A DNA stretch of 64,000 nucleotides from Peromyscus leucopus (taxonomy: Eukaryota > Chordata > Mammalia > Rodentia > Cricetidae). Numbering within the stretch: the stretch's first letter is position 1; every line of letters begins with the position of its first letter. This document shows positions 46,501 through 58,560 of the stretch, in pieces. The notes under the pieces were generated by a model. The model had not been told where the DNA came from, did no database searches, and saw only the letters and a program-made list of their open reading frames with translations. The DNA lies in NCBI RefSeq assembly GCF_004664715.2, contig NC_051075.1, positions 90,185,709-90,249,708 of the forward strand, in the 5' to 3' direction. A program made the position numbers and the translations under genes.

Positions 46501-48317
46501 TTTTCAAGGTAGGAAATCTGCCAAGCATTTTTCTAAAGATTATTACTAAAACAAATCATTTGTATGAATTTTCTTTTGAATTTTGTATGTAGATCATGAT
46601 ATGAAAAGCAAATAACAAGCATTTTGTTCCTGGAGTCTGGAAACAGGAATCTTTTAGTGAAAAGTTATCTTTGCAGAGTATAAAGAATTAACTCTTACTA
46701 TTAAAATTAATATTTTATTGATTTACCTCATTAAATATCTTTATTTAAAAAACTTCACACATCTCTGCCCTCTTAAGATAATTTATATATTTTCAAAAAA
46801 TGACTCAGTTGCCATTATGAAGCACTATGGTAGTCAAATTTGGCTCTGTCATCAGGCTGCCTGGGTCAAAATTTCATCTCTGTATTTCATAGTTGTGATG
46901 TTTTATGATAAGATACTATCTAATTACTTTAGTATGTTAATTAGGAATAGTAGTTTTATCTCATAAACTTTGGACTCAGTGAATGGATTGTGTATTGCAC
47001 GTGTAATAGTCCTTGCAGTATGATAGAGTCTGAAATAATTGCTATTGAACAAGTTGGAATTCTTCATCTATCCATCATTTTAATATTTATTGAGTGACTA
47101 CTATGTGCCTGATCTTGTTCAAAACATCTGGCATTAAACCAAAGATGGGTCTTGAATTTAAATAGAGGTGATGAGGAAAGCATGAATATAAGTGAACTGG
47201 ATAATGTATAAAGTAAAAATAGGAACTATATAAATAGACAAGGCAGAGCAGTATAAGACTAGGGGCTAATGTGCAGGCTACAGTTCAGCATGGGGGCTAC
47301 AATTACATAAGCCTGGCTGAAAATCAGGAAAAACATCCCTTACAGATCATATACAATATATGTCCCTCAGCCATAATACTTGTGCTTTCTTGTATCTTGC
47401 CTTGTGGGACAAAAGCGAAATTGCTTTTGTTTATCTTATTTAATGGGTCATTTTGAATCAAATTCATGGACATTTATCAGTTGGTCTATACAGTCAGGCC
47501 AGAATGAAGCGAGGATCACTTGTGCTGTGTGGTTTATAATTCCAAAAGAGAAAAAAAGGCTTCTATGCAAAGAGAAAGCTTAGCTAACAAGGCCCTCGGT
47601 CTGTGAACACCTTGCTCTTCCTTTCCCTGACTCAAGAAAGAGGTGGTTCTTCCTTGAGGTGCTGGGAGATGCTCTACAGTGCCATCTGCCTCTCACCCCA
47701 TTCCTCTCTGCTCAGATGTACGAAATACAGATGTGAAGGAAGACAGTGTAAGTCAGGAACGCATAAATCTAGAAATAAATCCAGAAGGAGAGAAAAGATA
47801 CTGCTGTCTCCATTAGTGCTCAGATTAAGTTCTTTGGAAAGAGACAGACTTCTTGAGAATATGACTCTCTAACTTGGTGATAAGCTCCCCAGAATGGCTC
47901 AGCAGTACAGGTAGATGCTTCCTTCACTGACACTCATATTTTAAGTAGATGTTTATGCACAGGCATCTAAGAGGCCCAAGCAGCAGGTACTGTTGAGTGA
48001 ACAGACCTCACACATTTGCCACCTTGCTGCACATGTGATCAGAAAAATGAGTGAAAGTCTTTAGAACTGAGATATCAAATGAATATATGAACTTGAATCA
48101 AGTAAGGTAAAAGGAGAGGATACACAAAAAATTGCTTGGGAGATAATACTCAAAATGTGTTTATTTGATTTAAAGTGTGTCCTGGACACTGTTCAACTAC
48201 TTGGTTAATTATTAGAATCAATTTTCTGCTATAATAACTTTATAAACACTTAAATTTTAATAAATTGATCAACTTTTTTCAAACCACAATTTCTTTTTTC
48301 TTTAAATTTATAAATTA
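46501..48317. other. Unique sequence with a faint L2/MIR trace
   Basis: 'ttattgagtgactactatgt' with 'gcctgatcttgtt' at about 47088-47122 resembles an L2/MIR3 end. Open frames 47380-47583 and 47603-47872 have no coding support. Confidence 0.45.
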
Positions 48318-48470
48318 AGGGGATGAAGAGATGACTAGTGTGGTTAAGAGCACTTGTTCTTATAGAGGATCCAGATATGGTTCCCAGCACCCACACCAAG
48401 CAGTACCCACCTGCTTATAACTCTAGCTCCAAGAAATCTAGCACCCTCTTCTGGCCTCCAGAGGCGCCTG
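48318..48470 (+). repeat. B2 SINE
   Basis: The head 'ggggatgaagagatgactag', 'ttaagagcacttgttcttat', 'gttcccagcacccac' and 'ccctcttctggcctccagag' are present, then the tail passes into CA repeats. Confidence 0.9.
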
Positions 48471-48502
48471 CACACACACACACACACAAACATTCACACG
48501 TA

Positions 48503-48554
<52 letters not shown>

Positions 48555-48560
48555 AAACAA
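48471..48560. repeat. (CA)n microsatellite
   Basis: Two CA runs are separated by 'aaacattcacacgtaattc'; they form the expanded B2 tail. Confidence 0.97.
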
Positions 48561-48884
48561 AAATCTTTCAGAAAAGTTATAGTTCCTGCTTGAAAGGTTA
48601 TTATAAATAATCAATACTTATGAATAATCACTTATAATATGTCATAGCTGATATTCAAATGGAAGAAATATGTATTACAGTTTAATACATTTGTCAAGAA
48701 AACCTACCAAATTATATATTTTTTGTCTTGGAAAACAGGCGTTAATTTTTCTTATTAGTGATTATGTTTGAAAGTTATTTACAGTTTATCATTACTTGGT
48801 TCATAATCAGATAACTAACACTTCAATCTAGTCAGCATGACTGTGGATTAGGATGATAAAGCAAAAAAAATACTAGTTTTATAC

Positions 48885-49388
48885 TGAGGCACATAGCAGG
48901 CTTTCTTTTGGATCACCACCCAAATAAAGACATGGAGACTTAGTATTAATTATGAATGCTCAGCCTTAGCTTATGCTTGTCTCGCTAGTTCTTATAATTT
49001 AATTTAGCCTGTTTCTCTTCATCTACTTGTTTTGATCCAGAACTTTTTACCTTTCTTTCATTCTGTATGTCCTACTCCATGTCTGGCTGGCTGGTGTCTC
49101 CCTTATTCTCTTCTCTCTCTTTTCTTCCCTGAGCCTAGAGTTTGCTTCCTATTTCTTTTCTCTGCCCACCAGCCCTGCCTATGCCTCTACTGCCTAGCTA
49201 TTGGATGTTCAGCTTTTTATTAAACCAATTGGGTGACTTAGGCAAGCAAAGTGAAACAGAAACACAACTTTACATAATTAAACAAATGCAGCATAAACAA
49301 ATGTAACACATCTTTTACATAGTTAAACAAATATAACATAAACAAAAGCAACAAATCTTTACATAGCTAAAGTAATATTCCACAACCG
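48885..49388 (-). repeat. RMER/ERVK-like solo LTR, long subtype
   Basis: This is the same family as 2077-2431: 'acatggagacttagtattaa', 'ttatgaatgctcagccttag', 'gcctagctattggatgttca' and 'tttttattaaaccaatt'. It is longer because it carries a 45-bp tandem repeat near the right end. Ends are uncertain; 'gaggcaca' (48886) and 'gaggtaca' (49388) may mark the duplication. Confidence 0.78.
49261..49372. repeat. 44/45-bp tandem repeat (2.5 units) in the LTR
   Basis: Units start at 49261, 49305 and 49350 with aacacatcttttacatagtt-type sequence followed by 'aaacaaat' and 'ataaacaaa'. The third is truncated. Confidence 0.85.
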
Positions 49389-49864
49389 AGGTACATGGTA
49401 TATTATAGATTACTTTGTTAAGAAAGATAAATCCAGTATGTCGCAAACCTCCCCCTTTTGTACTATCTGACATAACTTTAAGTGTTTTATTCCATGATTT
49501 TCTCCACAAATCTACATAACAAGTTTATATGTCTCTTTAATGTCAAGAGATTATTTACTTACTTTATTCTCTACATTTTAAGAACTGGGAAGTGTCTGAT
49601 ATGGTACTCTCAGAAATTTAAAAGATAGGCTGTGTAGTTGTATAGAAGCCAGCAGAAGACACAAGACGCCTAGGTCAGAGATGAAGGAATACATTGTTCA
49701 TGGCTGAAGAGGCAAGAAGAGATTCATGTTTTTGTCCATTTTCCTTTTCCCGTCAATGTCTCAGGTTATATAGAGGTGGACGTAGGTACAGAATACTCAG
49801 TGAATTGGTATCCATCTCGACCATGCTTGGAAACATTCAGTCTTTCAAAACAATGAAGTCTTAG
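49389..49864. other. Unique sequence
   Basis: I see no gene or recognisable repeat here. Confidence 0.5.
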
Positions 49865-50085
49865 CCTGGGGATGTATCTGAGTTTGTCCAGTACTTGCCC
49901 AGCATGCCCAAAGCTGTGTCCTCCATCCCAAGTACTCCATAAACCAAGGGTTGTGTGCACACCTGTAGTCTTAGCATTTGAGAGTCAGTAGGAGGAGGAT
50001 CAGACATTCAAGGTCATCAGCAGCTACATAGAGAGTTTGAACCTAGCCTTGAGACTCAGTCTTAAGAAGTAAAACAAAATAAAAC
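49865..50085 (+). repeat. ID-B1 composite SINE
   Basis: The ID-like head 'cctggggatgtatctgagtt', 'ttgcccagcatgcccaaagc' is followed by the B1-like part 'gtgtgcacacctgtagtctt', 'aggaggaggatcagacattc', 'agctacatagagagtttgaa' and an A-rich tail. Confidence 0.8.
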
Positions 50086-50094
50086 CAAAACAAC

Positions 50095-50465
50095 TATCTT
50101 ATTCTTCTTCTATTGCTGTGAAGAGACTCCATGACCAAGGCAACTTATAAAAGAAAGCATTCAACTGGGGGCTTGCTTACAGTTTTAGGGGGTGAGTCCC
50201 TTGTCATCATGGTGGGAGTACAACAGAAAGCATGTTACTGGAGCAATAGCTGAGATCTTACATCTGGTCCACAGGCCCAAGGCAGAATTAGGGGAGCTGT
50301 CTAGAGATGGCATGGGGTTTTTCAGCCTCAAAGCCCACTCTGACTGATACACACACACCCCAACAAGGCCACATCTCCTAATTTTTTCCTAACAGTTTCA
50401 CCAACTGCAGAACAAGCATTCAAATACATGAGCCTCTGGGGGCCATCCTCATTCAAACCCCCACA
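50095..50465 (-). repeat. MaLR (MT-like) LTR
   Basis: The antisense blocks are all present: 'tctattgctgtgaagagact', 'ccatgaccaaggcaacttat', 'ggcttgcttacagttttag', 'caacaaggccacatctccta', 'agcattcaaatacatgagcc' and 'ctcattcaaacccccaca'. This is the best preserved MaLR copy in the window. It inserted directly behind the ID-B1 tail. Confidence 0.92.
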
Positions 50466-50794
50466 GGAACAACACAAAACTTTGCTTCACAGAGACGTTG
50501 CATTTATTATATTGATCAGCAAATACATCCATGCTCTACTCCAGAGAAGCATGCACCACAGAAGGCACTCAGTGGCTCCACAAGCAAGATACCCACAAAC
50601 ACAAGAGACTTAAGGATAATTGCCTTTCAAAGTTGACACTTCAGGAACCTGGGCGTAATGTAGGAGCATACTCACCGCTTTAGTAGCTTCAACCAGGGAA
50701 TTCAAAGAGCACTGCACTGAAGGCCTTGCCAAATCACGTGACTAGACTATTTCACTAGAAATTCTCAGATAACGTTTATCATATTTGTTTTAGA
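50466..50794. other. Unique sequence
   Basis: I see nothing recognisable. Confidence 0.5.
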
Positions 50795-50958
50795 TTGTAT
50801 GTGTGCACACATGCATAGGTGCCATATTGCAGGTAGGAAGTTCAAAGATAATTTGTGTGAGGTGGTTCTCTCCTTCCGCCATGTAGGTCCTGTGAATCAA
50901 ACTCAAGTCATCAAGCTTGTTGGCAATATCCTTTACCCTTTGAGCCATCTTGCTGGCC
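50795..50958 (-). repeat. B3 SINE
   Basis: The antisense blocks 'gtgtgcacacatgcataggt', 'ggtggttctctccttccgcc', 'tgtgaatcaaactcaagtca' and 'tttgagccatcttgctggcc' lie in order. Confidence 0.85.
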
Positions 50959-51859
50959 TCAGGATACTTAATTTCAAGATCTTGAATATTTGTATGAACA
51001 AAATGTAGAAAGAGCTTCAGGGTCCATGTCAGTCAACCATAGGCTGAAGAGGGCAAAGGAATTAGGTGTTAGCGACATAAGAACTTATAGCATTACCTGA
51101 GTGGCTTTAGCCAGAGGTGTGGCCACAGGTATGCTGCTGGCAGGTAGCTTACAGCCTGCTCTCTGTTGAAAGACCCCCTTCTGTAGCACCTACCTGTTTT
51201 CCTAGAGTATATTATCTGATTGGGATAAATTGCAAGCTATGGCCATGGCATGTCTGAGCTGGAAGTGAGGGAATGTGCGTTTAGTCCACTGTCCAGAGCC
51301 ACAGGGACAGCACCAGTGCAATGCTGGTTGAGCTATACACCACAGAGCCACCTCCCCCAGGATCACGCTTTGTCCCATTGCTGTGCCTCAGTGTGAACAG
51401 AACTGAGTTCTGGGTGCAAAGTGAGATGGTGTCTTGGAATATTGCACATTTGGAAAATCAAAGCTTCATTGCTTTTTCTAAAATAAGTCAGGAGGGATGA
51501 GAATGAGTCCACAACATTGCTGCCTACTCTGTGACTAGAACTCAGGTCCAATGCATCATGATTTTCATGACCTGTGACATCACTGGAACAGCAGCCGAAA
51601 GTCAGCTGTCTCTGACACGTCGTCCCCAGGTTGGAAGGGAGGAGCTGAGACATGACATCTCATTGCTTCCTTCACTCCCACCACCCCGTTATTTTATCAA
51701 GTTCCCAGTCAGCATTGTTTCCAATGCTTTACCTTCCCCGGAAAGCTGTGTTACTAAGCCATGATACCAGGGACTTGTTGCTGGTGGAAGCTGGCCATAC
51801 CTGCTCCCTTACTAAAATGTCTATAGTTAGTAAATCAGGCTGGCCCGGGTCTTCCTTAC
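50959..51859. other. Repeat-free, GC-richer sequence
   Basis: No repeat was recognised. If the minus-strand exon candidate at 51860 is real, this would be its downstream intron. Confidence 0.4.
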
Positions 51860-52017
51860 CTCATTTCCCAAGGTAGGGTGATCAAGTAATGAAGCTTTCA
51901 ACACGTCAAACTGCTGAGGAGGGATCTGTGCCGTAAGTGGTATGGTCAAATACCAGGCAGGCTGCCGAAGGGGCATCTGTGTAATAGGTGGATTGGATGG
52001 ATACCAGGCAGGCGTGC
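51860..52017 (-). CDS. Weak candidate coding exon with a 17-residue tandem repeat
   Basis: On the minus strand an open frame runs from about 52090 and reaches a strong donor, 'aatgag' then 'gtaagg', at 51859/51860. The residues before the donor include QFDVLKASLLDHPTLGNE. Upstream, two 51-bp units (51916-51966 and 51967-52017, 35 of 51 identical) encode two 17-residue repeats, each containing PAWY and a TxQxPxxQ-like part. Divergence that keeps the frame and a period divisible by three is suggestive of coding. The acceptor is unclear: 'cctcctcag' at 51914 would give a 54-bp exon, and a more distant one would include the repeats. A branch-like 'actaac' lies near 52040. No protein family was recognised; it could be a chance open frame over a minisatellite. 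Confidence 0.3.
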
Positions 52018-54532
52018 AGGCAAAGGAAAGCCTCAGGTTAGTTTTTGTTATGTGGCCACATCCAGGAAGTCTGCTCCCTGGGAACCACATACATCACTGG
52101 CTGGTGTTTCCTCTCTAAAATCAGGGAATCATACACTATTACTGAAAGTCACTCTCGCATCTAAACACACACTGAACAAAAGACTGTAAACTGAGGTATG
52201 TGACAGGCATCTCCTTGAAACTGCCTAGAGCAAAGGCTTTCCCACCATGTGTCGTCTTGTGTCCTTGTCCCAGTCAGTCTAGTTATGCCTGTGTTTGTAT
52301 TTGAAATGCTGGTTTTGAATAAAAATTCTAGAACACTCATTGGCAGCTAGCTAGCAGAGTGATTCCACTCTTTAAGCTTAACGTTGATGGATTTGTCATT
52401 GTTTAAATAGCTGTCCTCACATCGTGGTTGGATGTGAGTTCCCAGCCACTCTCTCTGCAGTGCCAGGTGCCTCCCTTAGGGACACTTCGCATTCTTCACC
52501 CTCACCTCTGACTGTCAAGAGGACATAAAACCCCCGTGGTAACACCAGCAAGAACATTTGGACTAGAGAAATAATGAATTGAATTCTTCCCCAGTGACCA
52601 CAGGACAACAATCATCTGAGCACAGAAAAGAAATCTGGGGCAGTGTTTAACTTTAGAAATACCCAGCCTTCGTGTGGTGTGGGTGCATGCATACCTGGAC
52701 ATGTTTGCTTCAGTAAAGAACTATTCTTCCATTCATTTTCTTATTTATTAAGTAATCTATCTAAAGCCCTATTTTAAATACTCAAGATGAAAGTGAATGT
52801 GTATAGCTCCTGGTTTGGATGAGTCTCATCTGAAACAGTCACATACAAGCCAAGTATAGTTAGCTCATCCTTTTATGTGTGTCTTAAGAGGAATGCACTG
52901 GACACAGTGGTAACATTGTTACCATTCAATTCAGCTATTTGAGAGAACACAGTGGGAGCCTGTGGACTCTGTAAGCTTTACAGACCACTGGATAATCTGG
53001 AGTGCAGTCACGGTGTGCAGACCGGTTATTTTGTAACACATAATTATTTTGTAGTTTGCCAAGCAGAAGAGGCTGTCAACTCCAAACCTTCAGGAATAAG
53101 AGACTATGCTATGTTGCACAGGTGCCAGCACTCTGTCAATCACAGGAGTGTCAGTCACATACCCAGGAAGGTGAAGGGACAGCCTGAGCTGCCCAAGGTG
53201 AAACGTAAGGGGTGAGGGGTTTCCTGCTCATAGGAATGTTTAAAAACTATACTGCCATGATACATCATGGCAAACTATAATATAGTCTAGCTTTAAACAC
53301 TGTATTTATTGGAATCTCTATAGTACCCACCCCCTGGCCAACAGTAGATTAAAACCATAATGGTGTGTACGTGATTCTAACAGTACACTAAGAACCTTCT
53401 AGACTCCTTGAAGCTCCGCCATAACCAGCATGTCACATATAACCAGGACTTGACTCTGTGGTCTTATCTGGGGACACAGGGGTTCCTGAGATGAGTTTCT
53501 ATTTTTCTTACTCCTCTTCAATCTGTCCTTGAGGTGAGCAAGCCAGAAAGGCCTTGCCCTGGAGCTACTCAGAAAATCTGAGTGTGTCTTCTGTTGGTGG
53601 TTAGGTGCATCACCAGCAGCAAATGAACAGCTCTGAGAGAAAGGCTGTTAGACACATTGTCTGCAAACCAGAGGGAATTGGGCCAGGAAGGCCAGAAACG
53701 GCCTAATAGCTTCCACATTTGCCTTCCAGCTCTGCTGATTCTTGTTACTGATGAGAGAGGCTTTGATTGTTAAAAATTTCAGGGATTAGAATATGCATCA
53801 GGCATCTACCAAACTATAATTAAAAGGAGTCTACAATTTCAGGTTTTAAGAAATACAGTTTCTTTGCTATTGGATATTTGATTCCATTTAATGGCATTTG
53901 AGTCTAGTCTATTAAGCAGCTGGCCTTTCATTAATTACAAATGATTGTATTTTGCAAACTGTGTGTAAATGGAGCCAGAGATTTCCCAGAAACGATTACT
54001 AAGGAAATTAGCTCCAAGCCAAGGTGCAATTGTACACACAATTTCACAGTTACTACAAAAGTTTTCATGTTAGCTCTCTAAGGAGAGAACCTATCCAGCA
54101 CAAGTTTTAATTTAGGGGAAATTGTTTTCAAATAGTAATTGGTGCTTAATTGTGAGAAAATGTGGGGGCTGCATGTTTTCTGCTCAGCAGCATACAATAA
54201 TGTATGAGAGTTATTTGGGTACATATAAACCACAGGATAGATAAAAGGGGGGATGATATAGGGAACTCCAAAAGACCTGGAAAAGGCTACATTGTCTACT
54301 TAACAATTTGGTAGATAATGAGCCTTGAGGATATGTATTGTGACTGAGTGGTCAGAAGTCAGTCTCTGACAGCTGACATCGTCCTCAATCGTCCCTCCTG
54401 AGAAAGCTGGCGGTGTAGTCAAAAGCTATGTTTAGGTTTTATCTCATGTAAATACAGAGGGCCATTGGATTCTTTTCTTTTGCTATGAAAAAGAATGATT
54501 TTGGGAGATTTATTTATTATTTCACTTGTTTG
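52018..54532. other. Repeat-free block; 53740-54160 resembles conserved noncoding DNA
   Basis: This is about 2.5 kb with no recognised transposon, the longest such run in the 3' half. 53740-54160 is AT-rich but low in simple repeats and dense in homeodomain-like TAATTA/ATTA sites and E-box 'cagctg' ('ttcattaattacaaatgatt', 'aagcagctggcctttc'), the look of a developmental enhancer. This is an impression; conservation was not tested. Confidence 0.4.
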
Positions 54533-54709
54533 TGTATGAGTGTATATCTGAGTATATTTATATGCATCTTTTACATGTAGGTGTTCATACAGGCCAGAAG
54601 AGGGTCCCAGGTTCCTTGAAACTGGAACTACAGGTGGTTGTGAGCCACCTGATGTGGGTTCTGGGAAGAGTAGCAAGTGCTATAAACCACTGAGTCATCT
54701 CTCCAGCCT
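54533..54709 (-). repeat. B3 SINE
   Basis: The antisense blocks 'tacaggccagaagagggtcc', 'gaaactggaactacaggtgg', 'gagccacctgatgtgggttc' and 'ccactgagtcatctctccag' are in order. Confidence 0.92.
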
Positions 54710-55461
54710 GACTTTAGTCACTGGAAATATGACTTACATTCTGCTTTCTTGCCAGAATAGTAATCTTTCGTACCCTGAGTATCTCTTTCAAAAAACTTAA
54801 ATGCCATTAGCTTCTTAAACATGATATAAAGATAAATAATGAGGTCAATGCTTCTGAAAATGTGCTTCAAAGTAATATGAGTTTGACAGAGACAGAGAGA
54901 CAGAGACACAGAGAGAAAGAATTAGATCCAGAGAGCCCTTCCTAAATTGCTAAGGGGCATCATGGAGCTTTACAAGGTCAAATGCCCAAGAAAGGAGAAA
55001 GTAATTTAGTAGAATACAAAGTATCTCTGACATAGAGGCCATTTGTTCTTTAAAATATGATAGCAGTTCAAATTGGGGGGTTTACCAAATTCATAAAGTG
55101 GAATGGAGGGTTAGAAAAGAAAGTAGAGAAACCACCTCTGTTGTGACCCTCATTAAGGAATCCACTAAGAAATATGGCATCACTTCAACAATCCATAGAC
55201 CATGTCCTTGATTTGTCCTCCAGTATATTAGGAACAATACTGCTGATCTGGTCTTAAAACACACATCCAATCACAATGGTGTCATGGCTAAACACCTAGG
55301 GGAAGGTAGATGGCAGCCACTTTGTTCAGGATAAAATGGATCAAGGAGCCACATGGAGAAGCTAGGTGGCAGAAAAATCGACGAAAACATTACAGGCATA
55401 ATATTAGAATATTCACAACTAAAACATGTGGGAAGGGATGGGTGAGGGAAACAACCAGTAC
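54710..55461. other. Unique sequence
   Basis: A short (GACAGA)n patch lies at about 54886-54917. Otherwise I see nothing. Confidence 0.5.
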
Positions 55462-55563
55462 TAGGTTCTCTCCTTCCACCATGTGGGACCCTGGCATTGA
55501 ACTCGGATTCTCAGGCTTGGAGGCAGGCTCTTTACCTCTGAATCAGCTCATCGCCCCTCCTGT
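55462..55563 (-). repeat. Truncated B3 SINE
   Basis: Antisense 'gttctctccttccaccatgt', 'attgaactcggattctcagg' and 'tctttacctctgaatcagct' are the head-proximal half of B3; the distal half is missing. Confidence 0.8.
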
Positions 55564-56529
55564 TAGATAGTAGGAGAAGATGGACTGCCACGTTGTCTGA
55601 TGCCCTGAGCATTTCTAGTTTGTGAGCGATCAGCTGATGTCTTAGGTGTGATTAGAGGTGGACTCAAAAAGCATTTAGGAATTAGTGATTAATCTTGTAT
55701 CACAAGTGGATCTTTGATTACACGGGCAAATATCTATTCACACTTAACAGTAATTAAAAAAAAAGAGGTCAGGTGGGAAAGAAACCTATTGGCTAGTTTG
55801 CACTCAGAGAGTAAGGACTTGCATGATTATTGTCAGAAGAGTTGTGTTAAATGTATGTGACTTCATAATATTAAATGAAAAAGTGAAACATTATTATACA
55901 TTTAGCAGTAAAGGATTAAACTAAAGGAGTCTAGAATGACTCGTTATTAATCTCTCACAATCTTAAATGTTCCTTGATTCTAAGAAAATGAATCATGCAG
56001 CTGTCTCTAGCAATTGTCTCGGAAACCCAGAAACAATCACAAATGCTTACCATTGTTTTTCCCTAGGACTTCAGTTAATTTAACATCTCTTTTGTATATA
56101 GTCAACCTGCTTTCCGATATCAGATGGAGATCAGCTATTCAACAGACATTAGCTATTAGTCATCAGTCATCCTCATATGGAAATCAAATCACTTTGTCTT
56201 ATATTCAAAAAGATAAACCTTTGGGGAAAATGCTTGCTATTTTTCTCCTTGTAAATAATCTTATCTCTGACTATTATTTTTTTAACAAACAAAACATACT
56301 ATTTATGCTTTCATTATATACAGTGATTTAAAATATGAAACACTAAAGAATGAAAACTACACCTAGGTAATTTATATCACATACTTAACTTTTTTTGCGA
56401 TAAGAATGCACCCTCTAATCAGCATTTCTTTGGTCCTGCTGCATGCCACCCAAGCCAGATCCTTGTAACTGCCATTTCACAGAGTCAGCATTTTAAAATT
56501 CCTCTTCTTGAGAGATCATGCCATGTTTG
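55564..56529. other. AT-rich sequence
   Basis: No gene was found. It may include more of the decayed L1 that starts next, but I cannot show this. Confidence 0.4.
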
Positions 56530-57103
56530 TGGTTCTGTGCCTGGTGTCCTTCAGAGTCATTCTCATTGTCCCAAATGGTGGGGTTTCCTCTTCTAGATGG
56601 CCATACAGCATTCTGTGGTACACCATATTTCCTTCGTCATTTGTCTGCATGTGGACATCTACGTTCATTTTATCATTTTGGCTCTTATGGATAAGACTGA
56701 AGTAAACAAAGGGGTACAAGTATCTCTTGGCATATTTATGCCACTTCCTAGGGATAAATCACAGAGTTTTCATTCACTTACTGTCACTGTGCTTGTTAAC
56801 TTTCTGAGGAATCCTCATACCACTGCCCATGATGACTATTTTGCAAGCCACGAAAGTGTGTAAGTTCCACTTTCAATGTTCCTCACAAAACCACTCTTTT
56901 GTCTTGTTGATAGCAGTCATTTTAACAGGTGTAATGGACTCCCCTGAGGATAGCACACTGAGCCCCGGCGATGAGTGATGCTGAACAGTTTTCGTATATG
57001 ATCTGCTGTTTTACATGTTGTATTCTTCTAGCATCTTCCTGGAGTTCTTTTCCAGTCTCCATGCATTCAGTATGATATTAGGTCTATTTAGAAGAACATT
57101 ATT
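56530..57103 (-). repeat. Ancient L1, end of ORF2
   Basis: Antisense phrases follow the 3' end of mammalian L1 ORF2 in order: 'catacagcattctgtggtac', 'gtctgcatgtggacatctac', 'gtacaagtatctcttggcat', 'ctgaggaatcctcataccac', 'gcagtcattttaacaggtgt' and 'gagtgatgctgaacagtttt'. Gaps and substitutions are heavy, so it is old. The B2 at 57104 abuts it. Confidence 0.75.
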
Positions 57104-57300
57104 GAAGCTGGAAAGATGGCTCATCAATTTAGAACACTGGTTGCCCCAGCACTCACACGGCGACTTGCAACCATCTGTAACTCTCCTCCCAGGGGATCTT
57201 ATGCCCTCTTCTGGCCTCCATAGGCACTGCATGCCTGTGGTGCACATCCTCATATGCAGACAAAAACATGCATACACATAAAATAAATTAACTTTGAAAA
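57104..57300 (+). repeat. B2 SINE (internally deleted)
   Basis: The head 'gaagctggaaagatggctca' is joined to 'cccagcactcacacggcgac' with about 25 bp missing between, followed by 'ctcctcccaggggatcttat', 'ccctcttctggcctcc' and 'acacataaaataaatt'. Confidence 0.9.
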
Positions 57301-57689
57301 CAAGAAAGAACATAATCATTAATCCTTTACCCAGGTGTAACACTTCTCAAAATTTGCAAAATATATGTTCTATAGAGAATTTGTTCTTTATTTATTTTGT
57401 AATCACATAACTAACTGAAACCCATGGCCATTGGAATTAAGTTACTTTAAGACTTTTTTGTGGAGGAAAAAAAAAACAGCAAAAGCAAAGAAAATAGTAA
57501 AATTCTCTTACCTAAGAGTATAAATTTAAAAACCTCACTATAAGAAACATAATAGGTAAGGAAGACAGTAGATATATTGATTAGTTCATTTAATCATATA
57601 TGTTGCATACTTAATCAAAGCACCACACTGAAACCTACAGGATACAGTTACTGCTATTACAGTTAAAATAGCATTTATTTAAGCCTTTT
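57301..57689. other. AT-rich sequence
   Basis: I see nothing recognisable. Confidence 0.5.
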
Positions 57690-57842
57690 ACAATATGCAG
57701 TATGGCACATACCTGTAATCTCTACACTTTGGAGATAAAGGAAAGATGATTATAAATTTTAAGACATTCTGGGCTACACAAAAAGTCCTAGAAGAACCTA
57801 GGCTCTATACTGATACCCTGTCTCAAAAAGCAAATAATAATA
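57690..57842 (+). repeat. Old B1-like SINE
   Basis: 'gtatggcacatacctgtaat' then 'ctctacactttgg', 'acattctgggctacacaaaa' and 'taccctgtctcaaaaagcaa' follow the B1 order with strong divergence and an inserted segment. Confidence 0.75.
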
Positions 57843-58371
57843 ATTTCCAAACTTGTGTAATAGAACAAAATCCTGCCAGAAAACTTCTTGCTTGATTTAT
57901 GGGCAAAAATCACATCCATGTTGTCAGGGTTCATTTGATTCTTAACTTTCCTGAGAGCTCAGTGGTAGCCTGTCACCACTGTATCCCATTTGCAATGTCT
58001 GCAGTCTACATGTATGCCAGAGAGGAGCCATTGGTGGAGGATTGAGACCATTTACGCAATGAAATGTGTTTTCTAGTCTGAAGATAATAACTCTCTTGAG
58101 ATATTTTGAAAATAACCCAAATATTTTCCAGAACTCTGGATCAGCTAGGCAGACCACTCACTTCATCCTGGCCAGAGCCTACTTGCCCAGAAGCCCAGGA
58201 GGGTTGAGGCAAAATAATCCTGCAGTAAAGTCAAACGACCCTGTATCAGCTGTGTGATCTGGCCAGACAGGCTGTTCAACTTCAGTTTCGTGAACCATCT
58301 AATTGAATTAGCTGTGGCCTCAACTCATCACATGGTCCATAATGGGATGATCCAGTCTTATGGTCATTACA
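57843..58371. other. Unique sequence
   Basis: I see no gene or recognisable repeat. Open frames on both strands overlap without support. Confidence 0.5.
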
Positions 58372-58560
58372 GCCTGCTGAGCCTTGGGTATGGGTTCAAA
58401 TCCTACCACTGCCATTTCAGGTAGTGCCTTCCAGATGATTCTGAAGAGTTCGAGTTCTCCTGTCCCTCATTCATAAAATGAGGGAAGTAATTATAACTGT
58501 ACTTCGTAGTAAACTCTTAAGATAAAATGAAATACACATGCTTAGAATAATAAGCACATG
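58372..58560 (+). repeat. MIR SINE (ancient)
   Basis: The sense MIR order is clear: 'gggttcaaatcctaccactg', 'ctcattcataaaatgaggga', 'agtaattataactgtacttc', 'aagataaaatgaaatacaca' and 'cttagaataataagcac'. Confidence 0.8.

Noticed and set aside
56014..56331. 105-codon + frame
   Set aside because: AT-rich region leading into a decayed antisense L1; no coding evidence.
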